Source: Floccularia luteovirens (Eukaryota; Basidiomycota; Agaricomycetes; Agaricales; Squamanitaceae). Taken from it: a stretch of DNA of 64,000 bases. Shown here one piece after another: positions 35,701 to 49,145 of this stretch. How positions within the stretch are numbered: the stretch's first letter is position 1; each line of letters opens with the position of its first letter. The DNA is taken from contig VSJF01000006.1 in the NCBI GenBank assembly GCA_009739215.1, positions 930,001 to 994,000 on the forward strand, read 5' to 3'. Both the position numbers and the translations under genes were made by a program. The notes below the pieces were generated by a model. The model ran no database searches. It was not told the DNA's origin and saw only the letters and a list, made by a program, of their open reading frames with translations.

Positions 35701-36347
35701 CATACCCTTCTAAGACACCACGCAGACCCGATAGAGTAACAAATTGAGCATTATTCCGTGAAGGACCATCGCACAGAACGATGTGGTCTCGCATAAAGTC
35801 AGCAGTCAATTTCTCATGATGTAACTGTTCTAGAGGTAGAAGTAATGTAGCCTGGATCGAATCTTAAGCACACGGTCGTATTTAATATTCTATTTGATAT
35901 ACATACCTTTCCGGAGGTTAGAACATTCCATATCTCAACCCACTCCTCTCCATGGTCGCTTTCAAGGACAAGTTTCTCTAGCATTGCCCATCCGATCGTG
36001 CATGTATCCAATCCGACACTTTGTGCTGCCGCCTTCGAATTCATTAGCTGCAGTTTGCTTGTAGCATCTCCTTGATGTTGTTGGGGAGATGGTGGATGTA
36101 CAGTGGTACCAGTGGTCGCGGCAGTGGGACCAACACGCTGACGTGGAGTATATGGTACATAACGCGGAGCACCATTCCCGGAAGCACTCGCAACGCCGTC
36201 ACGGTGACCTGAGTCGGAAGCGGATGGAGAGATTGAGTTTGGAGATAGAAGAGGATGTGCTTCATGTGGGACCGTTTGTAACAGTCGCGCTCCTTGCGAG
36301 CGTCCAATGGATGTTGCAGGAAACTGCATGTCACGCATTCCTGACAT
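32785..36347 (-). CDS. VPS9: VPS9-domain Rab5-type guanine nucleotide exchange factor, large
   Basis: Predicted activator of Rab5/Vps21 GTPases on endosomes. Eight exons: 36347-35907, 35851-35706, 35657-34716, 34647-34487, 34425-34348, 34291-33811, 33753-33087 and 33030-32785; 3162 nt, 1053 aa. The helical bundle and VPS9 core are split: a segment from exon 3 to 5 (VQDVVAKWYPF, LNMLDLDFEHLGI, LSPAEKAAILVAAHKVVV) precedes the diagnostic LLPMIIFSVVKANPPHLVSN and GGEESYCLINLMAVVEFLE. About 115 Ser/Thr/Glu-rich residues interrupt the domain between helices. The C-terminal 300 residues are disordered, Ser/Arg-rich, with a 12-Glu run; a KDRE repeat sits before the core. The domain N-terminal to it is unassigned. 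Yeast Vps9 is only about 450 aa and has a CUE domain, which I do not see, so orthology is uncertain. An upstream exon in 36370-36520 is possible. Confidence 0.88.
33262..33298 (-). repeat. Poly-glutamate (GAA/GAG)12 tract in the VPS9-domain gene
   Basis: Twelve consecutive Glu codons, mixed GAA and GAG, in the disordered tail downstream of the VPS9 domain. Mixed codons suggest selection for the acidic run rather than recent slippage. Confidence 0.9.
34837..34896 (-). repeat. Five-copy 12-bp tandem repeat encoding DREK units
   Basis: A 12-nt unit (ctttttctctat on the plus strand) is repeated five times with few changes, coding a charged (Asp-Arg-Glu-Lys)n helix-like stretch in exon 3 of the VPS9-domain gene. 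It inserts between the N-terminal helical region and the VPS9 core and is a likely length-polymorphic site. Confidence 0.93.
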
Positions 36348-36688
36348 CCCTGTGAAAGGTTGAAGTATGAGAGCACTATGGACCTTTATGAGAAAGAACG
36401 CACTTGAGTGTTTCAACGGTTACCGCTGGTTTCGAGGATGTGCTCCTACCCCTTGGAATATCTGATAAGATGCTGGAGTTTGATACAAGCAGCGGCGCTT
36501 TCAAGACGTACTAGTGAAGATCTGAAGGTAGGGGGAGCATATACAGGTATACTTCAGTAAGCCTGCCACCAGGGCTACATAGGGCCCAGTAATTATAACA
36601 AGTCACGTTGACAAATTTAAACGCGTAACAAAGTGATAATTCAACCATTTACATCGAAACATTTATAATAACGTTATTATCTACTTAA
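36348..36688. promoter_or_regulatory. Divergent promoter region (VPS9-domain gene / coiled-coil gene)
   Basis: About 340 bp between divergent starts. The VPS9-gene side contains a donor/acceptor pair (donor near 36405, acceptor tcacag just before 36350), so it probably includes a 5' UTR or small upstream exon of that gene; the remaining AT-rich half precedes the plus-strand gene. Confidence 0.45.
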
Positions 36689-37649
36689 ATGTCTCATACC
36701 AGAAAGCCCAGCAGATATCACGAAGGAAAGAATGGGTTTGTGGAGGTTCTGTTCCCAGAAAACCAGACCTTTGAAGGCCTAGACCTCGACATTGCGCTTG
36801 ACAAACATTGTACAGCGATGTATATTCTAACCCAAAAAGATCGTAAAGTCCCCAGGTATGTATCTCTCGGGTTGTAGCCACGTCGTCGAACTGATTGCTC
36901 CAAGCTTCCAAGAAATGGCTGAAGACATCGCTCGTCCGGATGATGTTGCAAGTGTTAGAGAGCAATTGAAAGCTTTGAAAGAGGAACATCAGGAAGACTT
37001 GGACCGCATGTACGCGGCACATGCGGAAGAGTACTTTGATGAGGCCATGAACAGATACCTCTCAAAGGATGATTCTCTCGGTCTATTTGGAGAAAAAAAT
37101 CTTGTGCTAGTAAACTCCTACAAAAAGCTAGATGTGAGTGATTCTCTTCAACATAGCACCTCAGGTGGATTTACTAGGCTGTGAGGTTGCAGACACTATA
37201 TATAGCATCCCGCAAACAATCCGCTTACCAAAAGGTATGGGGAGATGACATTGAACGGTTACGGCACACATATACCACAAGGTATCTCCAACTTATAAAG
37301 CGGCTACACGAACTGGAGAAACAAGAAGATCAACTGCGGCGAAAACAGGATGCTGAATTTCCGCGATCTTCGAGAGAGTTTGGACTCAAACCAAAAGATA
37401 TACAATTAAGGGTTGCACGTTTTCTATTGGGTGATAAAATGAAAGAGGAGAGGATGATGAGTGACTATGGATGGGCATGGAGACAGGTTGAGCCGTTGAA
37501 GGCTGAGTTTGATACCAATGTGAGATATAGTTATAGCCAGGTATCATCGAGAGTTTCACTAACATGAGCAGTCAGCGTTTAAAGCAGAAGTAATGGGATT
37601 TATGCTCTCGGCAGATACTGAGGTGAGAGATCCAAGGAGACCGAGATAA
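36689..37649 (+). CDS. Small coiled-coil protein of unknown function, 266 aa
   Basis: Exons 36689-36855, 36905-37133, 37193-37519 and 37572-37649; 801 nt. The protein is strongly charged and helical: VREQLKALKEEHQEDLDRMY and LIKRLHELEKQEDQLRRKQD look like coiled coils, and the C-terminal third (LKPKDIQLRVARFLLGDKMK, MSDYGWAWRQVEPLKAEFD) seems folded. No known domain is recognised. The acceptor of intron 1 is taken at 36901-36904 because the later one gives a stop; the intron 3 acceptor ends gagcag. Exons close in phase and codon use looks coding, so I consider it a real gene of unknown role. Confidence 0.7.
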
Positions 37650-40600
37650 TCTGGTTATATGAAGTAACACGGCCATCTCAAGCTTTCCTCTGCCTATAAT
37701 GCTCTCTGTTTTGTTTTCGGTTTATCCAAATATTCCATTCACGCTACTCTCATCCTTGTGAACTGTGAACTTGCCGACTCTCCGCATTGTCGAGACCATC
37801 CAGATATTGTAACAACATTATGATTTATATCTCCTCTACTTTGAGACGGGTGTACGTCAAGACAGTTTCGCACATCTTTACTTTGGGGCTACTACTATTG
37901 CATTAACAACATATGGGGGAGGTTATGCTTTGACCGGTTGCCGGGGTGTGGTTTCATAGGCATCAATGTGGCTGGTTTCTGCCATTGTGGACAAGCATAC
38001 GCCCCCTTCCTTCTTGGTCCCAGGCAACTTAATACCTGCTCCTACCTCTAGCCACTTTTATGGATGTTGTTGTCACTTTCTGGTTGATTGATGGACGTAA
38101 TCCAAGATTCTTGTGGATATCTTCATACAACCTTATACAACATTGTGCATTCAATATTTGGTACGTATCATTCTGTCATCTCTGTAATGTTCACTTCCTA
38201 CGCAACCCAATGTAGTCAAGCTTGTATATTTATTCGATTCACTCTCAAATTTCCACCCCTTCCCGGCCCCTACTCAATTCGCCTTTTCTCCTCCTAAACG
38301 TCAGGCCTCCCACAATAATGCCACCCTTCGCGACCATCCGCAAAGCATGGGGTCCAAAATATTTTTCTGTAACGAATTTTAGTGGCAGGTGCTAGCGCCG
38401 ATCTGGAAAGCAGAGTTCTTTGAGATTTCCAGAAAATGACCCTGCCATTATAAATAACTTCCATGCAGCCGCAGAAAGCAACTTCGGGAAATGATGTGTG
38501 GCTGTCATTTCCCCAAATAAAGTCTGTCCAAATACTGAGCTATAACCAGTTTACATACTGATGAATGTACATTGCATTTGGAACGATCAAAAAGACATTT
38601 GGGTTAGACAATACAACACCACCCATGTTCTCACATTCGCATGCGTGTGTCATGCCAGTCACTGATGGATTGATTTACGTAGCTCTTTGAAAGGTGTGGG
38701 GGAGTTCATTACAAATGGCGTGAGTGAAATTTGTGGTCCACCAGAATATAATTACGAAACCTGTGAATGAGACGATACTTCTGAACTCTACTTTTTTTTA
38801 TAGCTCTCGCTCAGTTCGTAAAGGTTACAGCCACTTCAATTCTGTGTGTGTCTTCAAACTAATATTCGTGTTTATGTCATACGAGTCAGTATTTTATATC
38901 ACGGGCGAGCAGTGAGTTAGCATGTTTGTTTCAAATTGTTAGGATATCTTGATTCTTGAAATTTGCATGCCAAACTTTCCTAATTGAGATTTCTTTGCTG
39001 CGTATCACTTTCAAGAATTGCAGCTTGACAGGTGAAGATTGGCCTTTTAATAAATTAGTGTGTTAACTATACGTACAGAAGAACAATAGACATTGGACCC
39101 GAAACAACTGCAAACCTTGAATTCATAATCCAGCAATCGCGAAAAGAAAAAATCGATGCAACAGAAAATATAATCCCTGCACTGTTTTTTGTCCAGTAAC
39201 TTGGTATCTGTTAGGGAAGAACGCAAAATTTTCGGCTGGACGACATACTTCCTAATACTTCCCATTACCCATCTTGTCTGGGAAAATACAGATAGTTTTC
39301 CCAGTGTCGATCATGTTCGGACAGCTAGCATCAATATAAGTCGAAGTTTTCAACAATGAATCAATGCGTACGCGTAAACTCTCACCGATTACAAACATGT
39401 CAACGGCCAAAATCTTCACATCGATTATAAGATCAAAAGGGATCAAAAATATCTCACAAGTGACTTCTCAGAGGGAAATTTCGACTCGGGAATTTACTTT
39501 GTTCCGCGGTAGGACTTCTGTTGGTACTCGGCGGGACTCAATACTCGGTGCCCAATACCAATCAAATTCTCGGAAATATTGGTTCAGTAATTATTCTATC
39601 TTTGTTTCGACATTTGATTATGCACACCACGCTACATCGGTCAACCAGGCTAGACAGTCTTCTGTTTCTTTCCATCATCTAATTCTCTCGTTTCTAGAAA
39701 TCGGTCTTGTGCAATATCACACAACTGTTGTCACATTTCTCACAACAGCATTGACTGGATATGCAATATTCACTCTGGATAAATCGGCAGGAAGGGATAT
39801 CAATACTACTTCACGCCCACTCTCATGGTCTACAAATTCCCAAGGGTGGGCACACACACACAGAGCAAGAACGCACTGCCTATTTCGGAGGTTCACATTC
39901 GTTGACACTTGGCTCAGTCCATATTTCCGGTGTGCATTCAAGTTACACAGAACGTCCATAAGAGTCTCTTGCGAGGCGAGAATCCAATCACCCACACATA
40001 ATTGGGTATAATTAATGAGTTAGGACATATCCGACCATATTCCTCCTATGAGAAAGACAATGTCACACTTTCCCATCGTTGTTGTTGATGGGCCTCATTT
40101 CAAGCTAGATGTCTGATACACATGCCCACACACACCTTCCATAACATTTTATGCAGTAAGGTTCCATGCTATAGCCCGATGGGTGCAACTGAAGACTACT
40201 GGTTCTCATGTGAAATGAAATTCCAAGTGAACATCTGAAATTTTTATATCACGAGGAAAGATAACAGGAAATCATCGATGATGTCGCACATCGAATACGG
40301 GACGGACCCTTCCTTATTTCCCCCACTTCCTGGATCCTATCCTTAACATAGGAGAATCCGATCATAAAAAAGAGGCGGACGTCCCTCGCGCTCACCCGTA
40401 TCGTTCCGTTAGACCAGACCCTGGAGGAAGACATCATCAATGCACCCTTGCGCTGCAAACTGAAGGCTATTATCCTGATTGTCGTATCCTGTATCCTGTG
40501 TCATCCGCCTCCCAGTCTTGATCTCGCTGATCATAATGGATCCCCTTAACGAAGACAGAAAAAAGGGTTGGTGCAAAATACCTTTCTAATGATAATGATG

Positions 40601-43600
40601 TGTCGCGTCTGCCTCCGGTTAAAAGGGATGTCATCAGATCGATGGCAATGAAAACCCTCAGAAAATTTGATTATGTTCACGACGTTCCCGATAGTCTGCT
40701 TTTAAACATCATCCCCGACTCCTTGATGTCGAGGACTGTCAATGCAAGGTTATCGGCATCTCACTGATAATAAGACCCTTGGAGATAGGATGAACAGATC
40801 CTGTACATGCTGTGCTCCCCTGTCTCTCTCAAAAATTAAAATGACTGGGTCGTCGAGTGATGATATGGCACCGTATTTTTGACATGACTCGCAGTGGATT
40901 GATAGATCAATTTGGATATGTTGTTGTAAAATAATGGACAAGTTAGATGGATGATAGTGATTCTACAAAATATTGATCTTGTTATTATTCATTGAGCTAT
41001 CGATGGATTGAAGGTTCACCGGCAGTATCGTTCGCTCTGAGAATAGATGCGTAATGTCCGCTCGGCCGCAGCATCAAGGATTGAGTCATAGTCGTGACGT
41101 AGTGGCATGAATAAAAATCCCGGAAAGATAGTCACCGCCCAGCTGCCGTATAACCCAAAAGCTTGAACTTAGTCTTTCTTTGTAAATCCCAAGTAAGGCA
41201 CTTCCGGTGATAATGAGTGCGAAGAATGCAAGCCATACCGCACCGAGAAACTTGGTCGCCTGGCCAATCAAGACCCATTAGCATACCAACTGACCTCTCT
41301 TCAAATGACATAGCCCCTGAACATGATACCTCATTAATATCATTCCCTGAACACGCCCACGCTCATTTTTCCAGTTCTGAACCGTACCCTGGGCACGATA
41401 CCTAATCCCTGAAACATGATGTTGATGGCGACCTTCCTCCCATCATTATCCATTGTGAAGAGTAGTGGGAAATTATACACGGAAGAAATAACATACCACA
41501 TGCGGACGCCTCAACTTCTTCTCAGGGCCTTTATCCATTGTACTCAGGATCCTTAGCTAGAAGTTAAGCCCTGCATCAGACATTTTGAGGAGGGTCTAGG
41601 GCTAGAGGCGGGAATGCGTGGTAGCACCCTTATCGCCGTCTCATCGAAAGTAGCTCCTACATTTGGCGAATACAGGAGATAGAGAGGTTACCAGTAGTTC
41701 ATTTGAGTGCTTGCGAGTTAGCATCCTACCATGTTGAGGGGAGATAGAAGCTGTGACGCAAGAGGAACCTTCAAGCTGTCATTAAATCGGCAGACATACC
41801 CGCCGGTATTTCTGTGCCTGCGGCGTACTGTCATGCCCAAAGAACGATGTTTTGCACTTGTGTATCGTTGAGAAAAGACCCTGCAGACAACAAAAGATGA
41901 TACCCTGTCGTGACATCTGCCCAGCTGAATATGTCGTTCCAGGACAGAGGCGCCGCGTGACATATCATACATATAGAGATTTCCACCACACCCTACGGGC
42001 GATGTATATTACAATATGAAACCTGGGTGCGGGTCAGATTGTTCAGGGAATGTGGGGCATTGTCCCTGCAGCTGCATAAATTTGATAAATGAAAACGTTA
42101 TCCGACCTGTCGTGCTAGATTCAGCCGCCCGGAGTCAATGAGATCCTGTGGAGGTCTGTGAATATCCAAAATCAACGCAAGGCAGAAAGTCAAAGAACTG
42201 AGGTGTATAAACCCTGTTCTAAAAAGGTTTCATTTCTATGCATCAGAACTCGCGACATAAGGGTAAAATCAATTCTATACGTGTTGAATGTAGACTGAAC
42301 AGTCGATTTTGAAACTCGCTTGATATTTCCAAGACAAGGCTGGCAACGAGGACATAAGAAATGGAGAGGAAACACTTTGACCGAACCTATGACCGAGGAG
42401 CCCTCTGATATCATCAAAACGTGATGCCGTTTAACCTACACTTCATGAAATTCTAGATATGTGTGAGCCCTGCAGTACAAATATGTATAGGTATGTGCCA
42501 TTATCCTCGTTAACTGCACTATGAACTGTGCTAATGACGATGTTTGACCGTCATATGGGATCGAAACTTGTGACAGCGATGTAAAATTCCCAGCACAACA
42601 CTTGACTCGGATGCCGGTTCCCGGTCACGAGCGCGAGGGGGAGGAATGCGGACGTTCAGGGTATGCACCTATGAGATACACCCAAGAAAGTAGTACATAG
42701 TGATTATCAGAGATATCAATATGTGCAGACTGATCACGAGCCGCCGGGAATGCGAGCCGCCGGGAACTGTAAGTTCGCGCCGAAGGACCCTGTGCAAGTA
42801 TGGGAGTAAAGCCATCAGCTAATCCAAGTACATTATAATGATATCTGTCAAGTTCGAAAAGGAAAGGAAGATAGCACGATAGTACGTCACATTATGTCCA
42901 AGAAAGAAAGGATAAGTTATAACGTGGATAACATGTATACTATGAAGACCTTTAGCGAGTTGGGGGATACATATTAATTATTATCCGTGATGTTGGAATC
43001 TTGGTACAGCCCTGCAGTTAATCGGAAGAATTCAATAGCTGCATGATGGAAGACTTAGCTGATACGTACGAGAGACAGTGTTGCTGTGAGAAACGAATGT
43101 TCTATGGTCGAATCATGTCAATGGTGACATGACAGCATGCTATGTTTTTTTCGAAAGAATATGTTACAAACATTGGGAACGAGATGTTATACAAATAAAC
43201 CTGATGATTCATGACACATCGCAACTTCCGGTTGAAATAGCAATCCCCAAAAGTAACTTGTCATACAACGCGCACCAAGTTGCTGTATATCGCGGAAATA
43301 ATCAAAAATAAGCGAGACGTGAAGCGGTTATGGCTCGGACAATCTTCGTGTGATCCTTCATCCTTCAAAGGTCACATCAGATAATGTACGGAGGGTATAG
43401 AAGTATAGAAACACTTACCCGGGCCTGGTAGAATCATGATAGACAACTGCTCAGGGACCAAAGAGACCACCGAAGGGTCAGCTCTAGTCCACCACGGAAA
43501 TTAGGATTGAGACATAATAGAACCTGACTTCACACTCGATGATCTTGAATACTCTCAGCGGAGAATTTCTCACACACGAAACATGATTGTGGAGATGAAT

Positions 43601-46600
43601 TTCTAGACAACACAGCAAGTCGTGTTCCATATCGCGTAATGATCGATTGAGCTACTTTCATTTGGTTGGCGTGTATTTTCATCTATCCCACAAACCTGGC
43701 GAGCGGGAGAGGGGGAGTGACGTTTAAAACGTATTCGGTCGGACCAAATTATCAAATCTAGAAAGCGGAAATTATTGGTAAGTAAGCTTGGAGAGGCTTG
43801 TTATACTAAAGCCGCGTAGTACGGAAAATATGACAATAGCTTACCAGTGTCCTCAAAAAGTATCCAACGGTGGGAAAACCATAGATGAAAGGGGCCTGCA
43901 TGAGAACGCACTAGCTCGCATATGACTTTTGAGGATACAGGAGCCAGCGCCTGCAAAAAAGACCATGAAGTAAGTCAGGACACTTGTTCAAATGTTCAAA
44001 ATTGAACCCGAAGACATACTTGGATGTTGAGATGTTGATATCGCAGCGAAGTGACGTATCCAGCCTATCGGCTTTATCGGATCATCAGCAAGCTTCTGCT
44101 CAACATTTCCAATATCTTTCCATGCGAGCCAGGTCGAGGTTACTCACAGATAAACCAGAACAAAAAAAGACGTGTTATACTAAAGGAGTAGTCTGGGGCA
44201 AAGGTTCCACCCAAGTTTATGGTATTAATCAAGATGAATGATCACAGAATGAAGTGAAAATTTAGAGAAACTCCCATGCATCTGTTCACGCTTTACCAAC
44301 AACCCAAGGGAATTATCGAGTGTTTTTTTATGATCCTGGACGTTGCACCCACTCCCCGCGTCCCAAACATGTCTCATGTTATAGGACAAGCATGTGTTTC
44401 CAAAATGAAAGAAAATTTCGGTTTAACGTTTTGTCCCACGAAACAGCATAGGCCGTGAGAAGGGGTATTGAGCTGTGGGCGTAGCAGATTGGCCATCAGC
44501 CATAGAATGGTGTGAGCGAAAAACAGGTAAGAAATGAACTTGCCACTGGATGGTCACAGTGCAGTGAAATTCATACTTAACACCATCTTGAAAATTTTGA
44601 TGATGATCGTCAGAAGTGCTTCAACCCATTGAGTTGCACACCACCACTGCGATCTATCACGATGATATACTCTTGTTATCTAATATGCTGTGTGGTCAAT
44701 CATACATGAGGCGTCTTTCATTCTTCCTTTGTTCACAGCCATTTTTTTCTCCGAATCTTAAATAAAAATTTCCCGTGCCGTTGTCTTCGCATTGATGATG
44801 GACCCATCGGAGCGGCCTAAAGTTGACTTAGCATGAGATATCGATAGATTAGAGGTTAGATCATTCCAGATGGGTATCGTGCTGGCAAAACAAACGTTGT
44901 TCTATCACAGTCATCCACTCCCGCCAGAACGGTAAGGTTAACTGACCATGAGAATTTGTGAGGCATCTCAAAGTAAGGTCTGGGAAAGTCCCAAATATAA
45001 CGTCGTGCCGGGTACCGACGGACTAGCATCTGTACTCGCATCAGCAGACTTGGGGGCGTAAGCGCCGGTGAGTACCAATAGAACATAGATCTTGTATCAC
45101 AATTCATAATCTAAATGAGTGTGAAGGCAATGATAATAAAGTGAGAAAAAATCCAATACACATACCTCCCTCCATTCATTTCCACCCTGCAATTCAGCAC
45201 ACGATAAATTGACATCGAAGACGTACAAGTGGATTGCATGCCCGGAAACTTCTTGGGCGGAAGGTCGTGGGTATGCCATGAAAGATCGAATATATGCATA
45301 TGATTTCAGGTTTTGGTTCTTGTTAGGGCAGTCGAGAAGAAAGATAACTATCTGTCTTAACTATGCGGGATGCAGTGCCCGACTTCATGCTTTGACACCG
45401 CGGCATACAGATCATAAAATTCTGGAAGGCAATGTACAACGCCGCGGTCAGTAGTTTTCTTCCACACACTGTCACTGGAAGCTCAATAGGGTGTAGGGTC
45501 CCTTACCACGAACCTGTTCTTGCTTGCTTCTTGTACTTTTGGGTGAGAGGAAATCAGTGGCTGTAGAACTTGGCAGATGAATATTTCTTTATTAACTTTG
45601 GAAATCCAAACGATTGAACTTCTAGTGTCATTTCTATACCCCGTTCCTTCTCTTTTTACGAGATACGTCGTCGGGGTGCTAGAGGTGAGAAAAAGGAGTC
45701 GTTATATATATTATGGAGAAGACTCCATAGATTGTTGTTGCCACATTGGTGAGGTCAGAGAAGAGAAAATTTACAGGGTTGCACCCTAACTTGACCCACA
45801 ATAGACGGATAAACGCTATCGATGGTGACCGTGGGTGAGGACCAGCATCCAAACCATCTAATCGTTGCCACGAGGCAGATGGCTATGGAGACGTATTACT
45901 TGTTTGTGACGCAAGGAGTAAAGAAAAAGTGAATTTCACACTCCCATTATTTGAAATGGTTTTAATTAAGGTGGCTCTCCGGGTTGGGAGGGAATTCTAA
46001 GGCTGACCTCATACTATGAAGTAAATTCCGACTGCATTCTTGTGATGGAGCTATACGGATCATGAATGAACACAGAAGGGATGAAAGCAGTTCCAAAAAA
46101 ATGAGCCAAAGATAGAACACAGTCTGGAGCAGAGTAAGCAGCTTCTACACGTCATGCCTGAGCACAGGACGGAAAGGCCTTGGGAAATAATGTGTTGTAT
46201 GACAAAAAAATCAACAGTTAACGATTGTAATCAAACGCATGTTGCGTGTCCGGAACGGGAGGGTTGACGGCGACATGGTTACGAAGGGAATCACAATGTG
46301 GGCTTTTTTCTTTCCATGATAATTGACAAGGAGTACCAAGACTGCGGAATGAGAAAACTTCACAGGCATGACCAGGGTGAGCAATCATGCGAAGGTCAGA
46401 AGTGACAAGCGTTCCTTCGCGATTGGTCTACGCTACGAGTAAGTGAAACGTAGATCAGGAGTCGGTGCAACAGTAGTAGGCAGCGACCAAATAGATATTA
46501 AAACAAGCATTGAAAGGGAAAAGGTGCAAACCCGCTGAGGTGAAGATGTCTCCGAGCAGACATCGGAGAGAAGGGATGTCATCACGGACTGGAACAATTC

Positions 46601-49145
46601 GAAGCCAAAGTATTTTGATGGTGAGCATTCTAGTCGCCGTAGACCTCGTTAAGCGTTGAGTTACCGAAAAGTAATACCCAAATGACAAAATTGTGACAAA
46701 ATAATCCCCTTTCCAGGTAAATTTATTTCTTATCACCGTTCAGTCCACATTTTCTCACACTCCTGACACACGACTTGGTAATTCTATAATCGGTTACCTG
46801 TTGTTCTCGCTCACACGGCGGAGGGGAGAGGAACAAGATATTCAGACAAACGGAGGTTGGATCCAGCCTTTTTCTCATCGATTACCACGGAAGTTGACAG
46901 TAATAGTTGTTTTATTCTTGGAGTCGCCTGGCTCCTCCGATGGAGGGTCAACAAAGACGCAGAGCTGCCGGGGTGGATCCAGAATACAAATGGGTTTGGT
47001 GAACCTTCAAAGAAGCTTGTGTCTGTGGGGACGATCCCCCTCTACTTCAGGGGGAGCTATCGGATTTCACTAGCGCTTTCCGCTTCAGTCAAAAAGAGCA
47101 TAGATCATCATGATGCATGATGTCTGTCCTTTGTTTTTTTTGGTAAAATCCCAGTCTTACGAGTATAGCCGTTTACCTCGGGAAAAATCTGAAAATTTCC
47201 ACATAAAGCAGAACGTGTACTAGTCTCCTTCCCAGACTAATATAATTTGATCAAAATAAAGTGAGTTGAGACGACTTTGGTTACCGAATACCCAGCCATC
47301 CGACAACACAAATGTCAAGGGGGTGATAAGTGGACATTCATACATCAAATGTGGACATGAAATTCAGCCTCCTGGCACATCCCTGACAATCCAACCTGTT
47401 TCACGCCCTGTACCCTCCTATACCCAACAGTTGGTAAATCCCACACTGCATCCACGATGCAGTTTGCACTATAACTTCCTGTTTGAACGCCAAGACAAAA
47501 CCATGCAGTGGTTTAATGGGTACAACGCGCTCAAAGATATAAATCAATATACGTCAGCCGCGTACCTCTACGCATCCAATTGTACGATGGTATGATACGA
47601 TTGTGGCGATACCTTGATTACTCGCGATAAGAACAGAACGTTTGTATAGGATGGTGTATTCCTGATTCATTGTAGTGCGAAGATTAGGCGGTCGTTGTAG
47701 AAATGAGTAATATAGAAATTAGGAGCGTTAATGTCCGAGTAAGTAATGTATCATTCTAGTTCGGGGTTCCATGGACGTATCCAACACTTCCTAAGAATGA
47801 GTCTCTTTGGGTACGTTGCTATTCAACTATGACCCGAGGAGCAATCGCAGTAGTTGGAGTTGCACCCCATCCGTGATTGATTTGTGACGAGGCTCGTTGC
47901 ATTCCTGTCCAGAGTTGGATTGGGAGGGAAGGGGTTGTCAAAGCACTCTGAACCGTTCTTCTCGTTATCTTGCATCGCCTTCTTTCAAAAATGACCATGG
48001 ATTCCAACGGACCGCGGTTTGGCTATCAACTGCCATCATAAATTTACACACGCAACGGCGATGGATGGCAGTTGGGAGTCTCCATGTAAGATGATGACCT
48101 GAAAAAGTTTACCTCTCTTTCCCCGGACCATTTCACTCGATCATGATCAATTACACAACCCTCGCTGCGGTCAGAGGTAAACATGGAATGGGGAATGGGA
48201 GGGAGGGGAACATTGTCTAAAATGACTCAAGCATGAAAAATCCGTTGAAACGGACAAACTGCGGATGAACGTCGCAGCAAGCCACAATCGATAGCACCAA
48301 GTATTAGGTATGATACACACCTCTCTAAAAAGTTTAGTGAGATTTTGGGAAAAGTTGAGCGACTGATTTTCACACATTTCCGAAGATCGTTGAATAAGGT
48401 AAGAGAGGAAGCGTTGCCAGTGTTCGTCCGCACTTGAGCCACGATTAAACCCAAACCGAGTTCCGTGCTCGACGTGGGATCCCGTTGCAGTCCATCTGAC
48501 CGTGGACAGCCTTGTTGGGTAAAGGGCGTCAAGTTGGAGAGCCATTTGAAGACCCGTGGCAGAGCATCCAGGTGGCTTGGATCAGCCCGCTGAGAGGGGC
48601 TTGGTATAGAAATTCCCATGAATGATGTCTACTTCTCACGCAATCTACTCCGACTTCCCATGACAGCGACTTGTCAAAAGTTTTGCCCCCCGTGTTTCGG
48701 GACAGCCTAAGGCGGCGCTTGTGTGCACCGTTATGATGGTGTGGTGCCCATCTCCTTTCCGCCTCATGTGTGAAAATTCCGAATATTTCCTTTTTGAAAC
48801 TTGATTTGATTGATTTGTACAGTAAAGTTGTTTTGGTGCGTATAGTTACGGAAAATTATGAATAATGGCGTATAATATATACTAGGGCGAAAAAGTTATG
48901 TATGACGTGTGAATGCTATGAGGCTATGGGTTGTGGTGTGAATACAAATGCAGGAAACGATTAATACAAATAAAAGTCAGAGATGACTTGATGTTGTAAG
49001 AAAGGATTAATGTCCGGCATTGATGTTAATTGCGGACTTTGGAGAATCTCGTGTAATATGAGCGTCGTGAAAGAGAAAGGCGAAGGGAGAAAACAAGGGG
49101 GTTCCACTATCTCCAGAGAAAGGGCTATGATGGAATGCTGGTAAG
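37650..49145. other. Gene-poor block, about 11.5 kb
   Basis: No supportable protein-coding gene. The longest frame is 215 codons (39364-40011), within what chance allows, and its translation shows no family resemblance. I looked for reverse transcriptase, integrase, transposase, helicase, secreted-protein and membrane-protein signatures and for tRNA B boxes and recognised none. The sequence has average composition, not a satellite; a short direct duplication lies near 42740-42771 and a loose repeat near 41310-41420. It may be decayed mobile DNA, long non-coding transcription units or lineage-specific genes too fragmented to see by eye. Confidence 0.5.
42738..42766 (+). repeat. Short direct duplication with GAGCCGCCGGGAA core
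   Basis: The 13-mer GAGCCGCCGGGAA occurs twice, 16 nt apart start to start, with cgagccgccgggaa-type flanks. GC-rich compared with its surroundings. Could be a target-site or slippage duplication; too short to assign. Confidence 0.6.

Noticed and set aside
41086..41271. Small membrane protein on the minus strand
   Set aside because: One hydrophobic stretch in a 61-codon frame, no supporting exons or family match.
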